Assembly: GCA_039707655.1 (NCBI GenBank) | Contig: CM077674.1 | Span: forward strand, 238,739,904 to 238,803,903 | Direction of reading: 5' to 3' | Length of the DNA: 64,000 bases | DNA from: Elymus sibiricus | Lineage: Eukaryota > Streptophyta > Magnoliopsida > Poales > Poaceae | Part shown: positions 57,701 to 64,000 of the stretch, one piece after another | How positions within the stretch are numbered: the first letter of the stretch is position 1 | Layout: each line of letters opens with the position of its first letter | Notes under the pieces: generated by a model | Databases searched by the model: none | What the model was told of the DNA's origin: nothing | The model's input: the letters and a program-made list of their open reading frames with translations, nothing else | Translations under genes and position numbers: made by a program

Positions 57701-60700
57701 TTACTACTTTCTATGGAAAATTTAGGCTTAAATAGTAGGAATCAATGTTCTGTAATATTTAGGCTTTAATATTTGGAACCAAAGTTCTGTAACATTTTCA
57801 GATATAGATTTGAAACCAGGCAAATGATGTGCAATTATGAAATCTCATGTCAAAGCATCTACTTTTAGTTTACCAACACAAATATACAATATGGCAACTA
57901 CCATACAAAATATAATTACAAAAAACAAATATGCTACATAAAGTCAAAATTTTCTTCTTCTGCTGTAGCATGGCAGTATGTTCACCACAGTGGTCACAGA
58001 CTCACAACTGTAACAGCTCTACAGGATACACAGTTAAAAGCCAGGAGCGCTATAGTACACTATTTTGAATATTACTCCCTCCGTCCCAAAATAAGTGTCG
58101 CTGATTTAGTACAAAGTCAACTTTTTTGCGACACTCATTTTGGGACGGAGGGAGTACTATTTAACCTCTTTTTTTTCTCTTTGATTAAAGTAAATCTCTC
58201 TCATTTCTTCATCGATCAATATATAGTAGTGTATGCTCCTCAAAATATAAAATATTGGCATTGGCATTTGTTAAATGTGTGTGCTGAAAGAACAATATGG
58301 CAATTTGGCAACTACAGCTTCAACGTCCTTGCTGGGACTTGGGATTAAGTCTGGGTCTTACTTTGATCTTTTTTCCTGTATTCACATTCTGTATGAAGTC
58401 ACCCTTCCGAATCACACCTTCGTAGATTCTATACATGCAGTAAGAAATAATTAGTTGAGAAGCAAAATAATAATACCTGTGTCCAATAAGAATAACAATG
58501 CATGATAATGCAACAAAATCAGTTCGTAGAAGATCCACAATCACCTTAGATATGTCAACTGACCAAAACGACCTTCCTCAAGCTTAAAGGCTAATGCTAC
58601 AAGTGGACCAGCTGGAGTTCCAGATAATGAGACCTAACCATCAAACCAGGTGGCAATTTGTTATGAAAGCTAATAAAAGGAAATAAGAGCTTCATCAACA
58701 TAACAGGCAGATGGGGTACAAACGCTATTTACTCACATAAAACTTCACACATTTACTCTACTTTACATACTTTCCATCTCTCCTCACTTCTGGCTTTGTA
58801 GGATGAGTGGTGGAAGATGGAAAGTGCCGTAAAGCGCATAAAGGAGAAACCTGTGTTCCATATCTACTATATTAAATGTATTGCGGATTTGCGGATACCG
58901 TGTTCTACCTTCTCTTCTGACTTGTTTTGGTCAAGAGCAAAGTTCTCAACTTCCAGTGGGCAGGGTAGATAGTCAAGCACACCATTAAGAAGAGGTTGAA
59001 CACCCTATAAAACCAGTCAAAAAGATCAAAACTGTAAGCGCACAGGGAAAATGGTGACTCAGATCAGGTCGATAAAGGCTCGTGTGAAAAACCCTAGCTT
59101 CCTAGCACATCTTTCAACAAGATTTCACTTTCTCAAACTCAAAGTAACATTTCTTGGGCGCTTAGTCTTAGATTGTAACCATTCTTGCATTGTAAATAGA
59201 TGACATCCTCCTAGAAAGTGTGTGATTGAACTTCTCTGACTTCAACTCATGCATATGGGAAAATAGTTTAGAGTGAAGTGAAAATGGCATCAATAGTTTT
59301 TCATGAAAAATATTTTGAAAGCACAGTGTTATTTTTTATTTTATACTAGCATATTCTTAATAGTAGTAACAGTAAGTTGCATGTTGGAAACTGTAGACCA
59401 GTGCCCCATGTCCATAACAGCGTCTATTTGCAGAGACTAAGTTTACTTCTTATATTATTGATAAAAAATCAATAAGGCTGTGTCCTTTTCAGTATTACTG
59501 ACACATGAAACTGTAAATCTTTATTACTCTTATAAAGATCTAAGTTCGTGGCGTTCCGTCCACCATTTAAGTTACTAGGAATTGCCACAGTTGTCATCCA
59601 TTCTATCGAGGAACTATATGGTTGATTCGATTAATGTATATTTTGAGATAAAAAAAATATTTTACTAAAACTCAGGGGCTATGGTGGGACAAGCTTTTAA
59701 ACAACTAATAATCTACTCCCTCCGTTCCTAAACAACTAATAATCAGGGACTATGGATTTCAATATAACAAAAAATAACTTCCGAGCATTTAGCTAGTAAA
59801 TGAAAAGAACCAGATAAAGGACGGAAAATGCAGTCATGGACCTTATTTTTGAATGCACTTCCCATGTAAACTGGTATGAACTTGCGCGCTACTGTTGCCC
59901 TTCTGATAGCAGCCTGGTAGAAAAGAAAATAAGACACCAAAGGCATGGAAATCAGTCAAGAATAAAATGACAGTATCAATATTATGCTATTCCTAAAAGA
60001 CAATATGATACAGTTAAGCAAATCGGGAAAGGTTTTGAACAATAATTCATGTACTCCTAATATTTGTTAAAGGACATAACTTTACACAATTTCAAACATG
60101 TGAGGACAGTAATCTTCATATATTAAACATTAGACTTTATATGAATTTCCTAATACTTGTTAAAAAAAATTGGTGGTTTTTCGCCTTCAGCATTCTCAAA
60201 TGTCTATTAAAATCTGATTATCACGAAAACCACCAGCAACAGACTGCGCATTTCTTTTTCAGCCAACAAAACCTACTGATATCGCATGCATTCAGTAATA
60301 AATGTTATAGCTTTGAGACAATGTAAGTTAGCAGTACTAAACATGATCAGCAGGTAATCAGAATCATTTTCAAATTGACTTACCATTAATGACACGCTCT
60401 AACAACTGGCTTAGAAAAAATGTCCACTATCAAGCCATCATACCTGGCTTTATAGTTCTAAGGTTAAAATAAATTTCTTGCGAAGTTCAACGGTGGTAAA
60501 ATGTGCTTTATTTTGAAATTAACAAGCCATATGAAAGGAATTGTGATGGCTAGATACTTACTTACTTACTTACTTACGAAGCCTTTTATCCCAAACAAGT
60601 TGGGGTAGGCTAGATATGAAACCCTTTCACGAGGACTTCCCAGGAGGTCACCCATCCTAGTACTACTCTCGCCCAAATGGGTTTCATACCCAAAACCATC

Positions 60701-62965
60701 TTCATTTCCACCCTGAGTCAGCTTTGGAGCATGGTTTCACTGACAAATATCACCAAGTATTTAAACACAAACCCTTTTGCCTCCATGGTTTCACCGGCAT
60801 GGAGGCAACTTGTGCGTGTACAATTTATATCACCAAATTTTGCTACTGCTGCATCCAAGGCAGTTTTAGCAAATAAAAACTTCCTCCGTAGAACAAATAA
60901 GGAATTGAAGCCCTCAAAAACTAAATCATCTTTGTAGATTGCTAACTTGCTATCGTAAAAATATTTAATCACGCAAACTGCAATATTCAAGGGGGTAAAA
61001 TCGTCCTATTCCTTCAACATGATTGCTGTTTAGCAGCTACAGCTACATCCGTTTCAAAAAAAAAAGGAAGCTATAATCTGGAATAATTTTCAGATGGATT
61101 GTATGCTTATATAGAGTCATTTCATGAAAATGAATATACGCATATAGAAACAACAGAAAATAATAATGGAAGTTTGGATGAACCTTAAGCTCATTGGCTG
61201 TTATTGGCTCATCATTGAGAAAAGCTTCTGCAAGCTGGTCATCGACTTCTGAAACAACTTCAATAAGTTCACGTCTCTTGTCCATTACAAAATCTTGCAT
61301 GTTGGATGGGACATCAGATGCAACAACCTCCTGTCTGCACAATACAAACGATGTGTCATCCGAGATTCCAGATACCAATAACCCTCACAACTAAATGCTT
61401 GCAAGAACAGGGACACACCCACTTCCACCCTCGAACTTCAAAGCCTTCACACGTGGTACTCCACTTGAACAAGAATAATGGCTGTTTGGTAGTGGCTGGC
61501 AAGTGGCAACTCGTCCATGTTAGGCAATTTACATCTCTATCATGTGGATATTTGCCATTTGCTCCGTTCCTCACCTGACCACGGTTTTGGTATAGTTAAT
61601 GGGGCTACTTCATTTGTGGCATCAACAGTGTTGGCGTGTTCAACAATGAAACCACCAATCACATTCTCCTTACATCTTTTTCTTTTGCAATTGCATGAAT
61701 GACATCACATGGTATTCTTGATTGATGGTTCTTCCAATTTGCCTCTCACATTTCATATTGCCTGGACATGCTGTGGAGAAAGCAAAAGCCAACAGCCAAC
61801 CTAGTTAAATTAGCCCCCATCTTTATATGCCTAACTCCTGAGAAGAAGCAATAAATTGTAGGGAAAACCTTGCTAGCGCAAATCTACAGCCTGAAAATTG
61901 TTGACTAGACCACTTTAACATGATGCAGTACACGCATTCTAGAGACACCAGAGTTACGGGCAGCAATATACTTCTGCGGTACTCAAAGACAAAAGATCTG
62001 GTTCAAGAGCTCGATGAAATATCAAAAAGATAACAAGGACAGAGTGAAACACGAAATTGCGTAGGTTCAACTGCAACTAATGAATAGTAAGTACGGCAAC
62101 TAATTATTGTCCATTTATGATAAATAAAACATAAGTATTAGTGTGAAGCATAAATATTGGTCAGCTTGGTTTTAATATTCAATTCCAGGCGACAGGTTAT
62201 ACTGTGAGTTCTTACATACCACATGTTTGTTAAAACTGATGTATATCCAGGGGAGAATAAGCTTTCCTCATCAGTTACCAAATATCATTGCATGGTTATA
62301 CTTACCAAATATCATTGCATGGTTATATTTTCTAGAGTTTTAGAGCTTGTAAGTTATAGCATTTACCAACTGCAATTGGTGTACGACCTTACACACCAGC
62401 CAATTAAGCTATTCAACCATATATGTTAGTGCTTAAAGGAAACAAAGGTACATGTACTATCTGTTTCGTACTTGATTAACAAAAAATATAGTGATCAGAA
62501 GAGGGAAATGGATCAGCTACAAAAATGAGCGAGAAGAGGAGAGAAATGGACCTGGTATCCGTTCCAGGTACAGTAAGTAGCTGCCGACTGGATAGTGATG
62601 CCCTTCTCGCGCTCGAGGTCCATGGAGTCCATCTTTGCGCCTACGCCGTCGCGGCCACGCACCTCGTGGATCTCGTGGATCCGGCCGGTGTAGTACAGGA
62701 CCCGCTCCGTCAGCGTCGTCTTCCCGGAGTCGATGTGCGCGGAGATACCGATGTTCCGCATCCGATCCATGGACTCGCGCCACCGCGCCAACTCCTTGTC
62801 GTCCCCCCGCGCCCGCAGAGCCGACGCCGAGGACATCGCCCGGCGGGCCGACGCCGCTGCGGCCGCGGCCGCGGGCGAGGGAGCGTCGGCGAGGGGCTGG
62901 AGGAGGAGGGAGAAAGGGCGGAAGGAGGAGAGGAGGTGGGAGGCGGAACGCCGGGCCATGGCCAT
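48701..62965 (-). CDS. MEFG1: Mitochondrial elongation factor G (mEF-G 1), 18 exons placed, one coding block missing
   Basis: This is the nuclear gene for the GTPase that moves tRNA and mRNA on the mitochondrial ribosome. Exons (minus strand): 62965-62552, 61334-61184, 59913-59842, 59004-58909, 58633-58545, 58428-58362, 57573-57535, 57409-57349, 57233-57124, 57036-56962, 56884-56816, 53920-53799, 52567-52442, 52357-52237, 52126-52026, 51670-51610, 51177-51124, 48805-48701. Phases fit across every junction except the first. Exon 1 gives an Ala/Ser/Arg-rich transit peptide (about 1-50), the P-loop AHIDSGKTT (76-84) and switch I ([10 protein letters not shown]). Later exons give domains II to V through to TGA at 48701-48703. 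The block for switch II (DTPGH) and NKxD, about 110 residues in relatives, is absent between 62551 and 61335. Joining exon 1 to the next exon shifts frame and soon stops. The donor after 52442 is GC. An unlocated exon or an assembly gap is possible; otherwise this is a pseudogene. Confidence 0.9.
48995..49075. mobile_element. Stowaway MITE in the last mEF-G intron
   Basis: The ends CTCCCTCTGTAA and TTACAGAGGAAG are inverted repeats with TA on both sides (48993-48994, 49076-49077). The middle is a hairpin around AGATCACTAAAGTACTGATCT. Length 81 bp. Confidence 0.85.
50418..50776. mobile_element. MITE of about 359 bp with 25-bp inverted ends, last mEF-G intron
   Basis: The left end GAACCCATGGGCATATGAAC and the right end GTTAATATGCCCATGGGTTC are inverted copies, and both continue inward with a CCCACTT/AAGTGGG block. 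The middle is A/T-rich with no coding content. No clear target duplication was found, so the superfamily is open. Confidence 0.65.
53100..53460 (+). pseudogene. LINE fragment in an mEF-G intron
   Basis: The plus-strand frame at 53121-53396 contains [20 protein letters not shown]. This is the V-VGNG-x-FW-D-W type signature found between the reverse transcriptase and zinc-binding domains of plant LINEs. It is followed by a stop and further LINE-like [11 protein letters not shown]. It lies in antisense in the intron between 53798 and 52568. Confidence 0.5.
54963..55160. mobile_element. Stowaway-like MITE, about 198 bp, in the 2.9-kb mEF-G intron
   Basis: It starts CTCCCTCCATTACG and ends ATGGAACGGGGGCAG, with TA at 54961-54962 and 55161-55162. 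The inside repeats AGATTTTGTCCAAGT and AAAATATCAACAT, so two related halves are present. Confidence 0.65.
55663..56655. mobile_element. 0.99-kb terminal-inverted-repeat element, PIF/Harbinger-like, in an mEF-G intron
   Basis: The left end GGGTGTGTTTGGTATGAG and the right end, reversed, GGTGTGTTTGGTTTGGGA are similar, and both are followed by GGAATGGAATG-type sequence. The flanks TTA and TTG are close to the 3-bp duplication of this superfamily. The inside holds a GC-rich minisatellite (55951-56094) and no transposase. Confidence 0.6.
55951..56094 (+). repeat. GC-rich minisatellite inside the intronic inverted-repeat element
   Basis: There are about five copies of a 23-28 bp unit close to ACCTGATCTGCCAGGAAGGC. 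Spacing is irregular, so any reading frame through it is broken. Confidence 0.7.
58075..58154. mobile_element. Stowaway MITE, 80 bp, in an mEF-G intron
   Basis: Long perfect inverted ends (CTCCCTCCGTCCCAAAATAA and its reverse near 58135-58154) with TA duplications at 58073-58074 and 58155-58156. The related 13-bp phrase CTCCCTCCGTTCC occurs alone at about 59717. Confidence 0.9.
60556..60627 (+). mobile_element. Au-SINE-like fragment
   Basis: A run of CTTACTTACTTACTTAC is followed by GAAGCCTTTTATCCCAAACA and GTTGGGGTAGGCTAGATATG. This is the form of the Au SINE known in Triticeae. It stops abruptly at AAACCCTTT, where 5S rRNA sequence begins. Confidence 0.55.
60628..60676 (-). rRNA. Fragment of 5S rRNA (3' half), not a functional gene
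   Basis: On the minus strand these 49 bases (TTGGGCGAGAGTAGTACTAG through GGAAGTCCTCGTG) match the 3' half of plant 5S rRNA as I know it, without a visible mismatch. The internal promoter half and the terminal bases are missing. It lies in an intron, joined to the SINE-like piece. Confidence 0.75.
61335..62551 (-). other. mEF-G interval where the switch II / NKxD exon should be but was not found
   Basis: I read all three minus-strand frames for DTPGH, a VDRQ-type stretch, NKLD and the following residues and found none. The interval has no strong repeat signature that would mark an obvious insertion. Flanking splice sites are intact (donor at 62551, acceptor AG at 61336-61335). Confidence 0.7.
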
Positions 62966-63021
62966 CGCCGCCTAGGAATTCTCCGCGGCGGCGGCGTGGA
63001 GGTTTTTGGCTTGGTTGAACT

Positions 63022-63031
63022 AAAACCCTAG
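63022..63031 (+). promoter_or_regulatory. Telo-box upstream of mEF-G
   Basis: AAAACCCTAG lies about 57-66 bp upstream of the mEF-G start codon. Telo-boxes (AAACCCTA) are common in plant promoters of translation genes. The proximal region between 62966 and 63050 is otherwise GC-rich and has no TATA box. Confidence 0.45.
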
Positions 63032-63136
63032 GGAGTTGGTGTGAACAACATGGCTAATTTTTTTTAAATAATACATTTTTTTTATTAATTTTCACAAATA
63101 TTACGCCCAAAAAATGATTTTCAAAAATAATACACC

Positions 63137-63326
63137 GTCGGCCCACAGCAGGCCGACTGGTCCTAGTCGGCCCACAGCAGGCCGACTGGGGGCCTATCGG
63201 CTTGCTGCTGGCCGATTGGCCTGTCGGCAGCCTGTTCACGTCCAGTCGGCCAACTGCGGGCCGACAAGGTCCAGTCGGCCTGCTGTGGGCCGACAGGAAC
63301 TAATTGGCCTGCTGTGGGCCGACTGG
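63137..63326. repeat. Inverted-repeat array built on GTCGGCC / GGCCGAC
   Basis: About ten copies of a GGCCGAC or GTCGGCC core alternate in 190 bp, many joined by CACAGCA or TGCTGTG (for example GTCGGCCCACAGCAGGCCGA). The opposite orientations allow several hairpins. It starts about 170 bp upstream of the mEF-G start codon. Confidence 0.75.
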
Positions 63327-63464
63327 TGCATGCATACCATATTACAGATTTTTTTGCCCCGTACGATATTACAGATTTTTTTTTTCAAAACTATGACGTA
63401 TTTTCGCGCAACCCTTTCCCCTCAATATTTTCCCGCCAACTCTTTCCCGCCACCCGTTTCTCAT

Positions 63465-63545
63465 CCACCCGTTTCCCGCCATATGTTCCCGCCACCCGTT
63501 TCCCGCCATATGTTCCCGCCACCCGTTTCCCGCCATATGTTCCCG
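63465..63545 (+). repeat. 27-bp minisatellite, three copies
   Basis: The unit CCACCCGTTTCCCGCCATAT plus GTTCCCG repeats three times at 63465, 63492 and 63519. Degenerate TTTCCCGCC pieces lie on both sides (63425-63595). Confidence 0.85.
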
Positions 63546-63657
63546 CCAACTCTCTCCCGCCATACTGCAGTCGTTCTTTCCCGCCATTTTCTCCTCTGTA
63601 CCTATAAAAACCCCTTCAGACGGAGGTGGATAAGCATTCCAGTGTAGTGTAGTTGAG

Positions 63658-63954
63658 ATGTCCCATTATCCTTTCGATCGTAGTTTTCACCCTGGGATGA
63701 GCAGGACTCTTCTGAGGCTAGCTACCGATTTCAGGATTGACAATAGGATAGTTCCATGGGACGAACTCACCGGTAGTGACACCATAATGAATGAGTTGGC
63801 TCACGAATTACGCAGGTCTGGGTGGCCTGAAAGGACCTATGAGGAGGTACGTAAAGAACTTCTTAGGTTGCATGAAAGGTGGAAGAAGGTAGTGGTGCCG
63901 AAGAGTGAAACTTTCAGAAGGATTGCAGCAAATAATCCATGTGTTATGGACTGA
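63658..63954 (+). CDS. Hypothetical small protein, possibly the start of a transposon gene
   Basis: I do not recognise the family. The 98-codon frame starts MSHYPFDRSFHPGMSR and has a helical, Arg/Glu-rich body (ELAHELRRSGWPERTYEEVR, LLRLHERWKKVV), somewhat like Myb/trihelix-type proteins with a GWP motif. It ends with TGA at 63952-63954, but in another frame the next 45 bases stay open and acidic (EESEDEDDIFMPPLPG) up to the window edge. The present stop may therefore be a frameshift lesion, or a splice junction may lie there. A TATAAAA box at 63603-63609 and a start 49 bp later support transcription. It follows the repeat arrays and may belong to the same mobile element. Confidence 0.45.
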   Translation: MSHYPFDRSFHPGMSRTLLRLATDFRIDNRIVPWDELTGSDTIMNELAHELRRSGWPERTYEEVRKELLRLHERWKKVVVPKSETFRRIAANNPCVMD

Positions 63955-64000
63955 GGAGAGCGAGGACGAAGATGATATCTTCATGCCGCCGCTTCCGGGT

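Noticed and set aside
60628..60676. A functional 5S rRNA gene
   Set aside because: Only the 3' half is present, without the internal promoter box region, and it lies in an intron joined to SINE-like DNA.
62525..63031. Long plus-strand frames (168, 127 and 80 codons) opposite mEF-G exon 1
   Set aside because: They are antisense shadows of the GC-rich transit-peptide exon. The minus-strand protein has clear GTPase motifs.
63114..63647. 177-codon plus-strand frame through the repeat arrays
   Set aside because: It is made of the translated GTCGGCC array and the 27-bp minisatellite (PPVSRHMF repeats). Units of 27 bp keep any frame open.

Overview
The window is nuclear DNA of a grass of the wheat tribe (Triticeae). 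The evidence is a BARE1/WIS/Angela-type Ty1-copia element with near-identical LTRs, SIRE/Maximus-type copia elements, Stowaway MITEs, a piece that looks like the Au SINE, and a many-exon nuclear gene for mitochondrial elongation factor G. About 45 kb on the left is a nest of transposable elements. About 15 kb on the right is genic. Nothing bacterial, no CRISPR array and no complete tRNA or rRNA gene was seen.

The nest can be read as a stratigraphy. The oldest layer is a Mutator-like transposon (10734-12528 and 43191-about 44987) with a transposase remnant and a convergent GRF-zinc-finger gene. A minus-strand SIRE-type copia (window start to 1914, resuming at 10284-10733) sits in the transposase. 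Its LTR is split by a non-autonomous, gypsy-like LTR element (1915-10283, target duplication AGTAT). A plus-strand SIRE-type copia (12529-43190, duplication ATGAC) landed in the last exon of the GRF gene. Its reverse transcriptase is split at motif A by a minus-strand Angela/BARE1 element (18699-34878, duplication GTAGA). That element is a tandem array LTR-internal-LTR-internal-LTR with an exact 7163-bp period and two intact 1327-codon polyproteins.

From 45.0 to 48.1 kb a LINE relic is interrupted by a 2.27-kb terminal-inverted-repeat element (45643-47909). This element carries no visible transposase. It holds a B3-domain gene and a divergent open reading frame of unknown function.

From 48701 to 62965 (minus strand) lies the mEF-G gene. 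I could place 18 exons with consistent phases from the transit peptide to the stop codon. The block coding for switch II (DTPGH) and the NKxD guanine-binding motif is not in the 1.2 kb where it should be, so the copy as sequenced cannot give a normal GTPase. One intron appears to use a GC donor. The introns hold Stowaway MITEs, other inverted-repeat elements, a LINE scrap and a SINE/5S rRNA junction. The last kilobase has inverted-repeat and minisatellite DNA and an unrecognised small reading frame.
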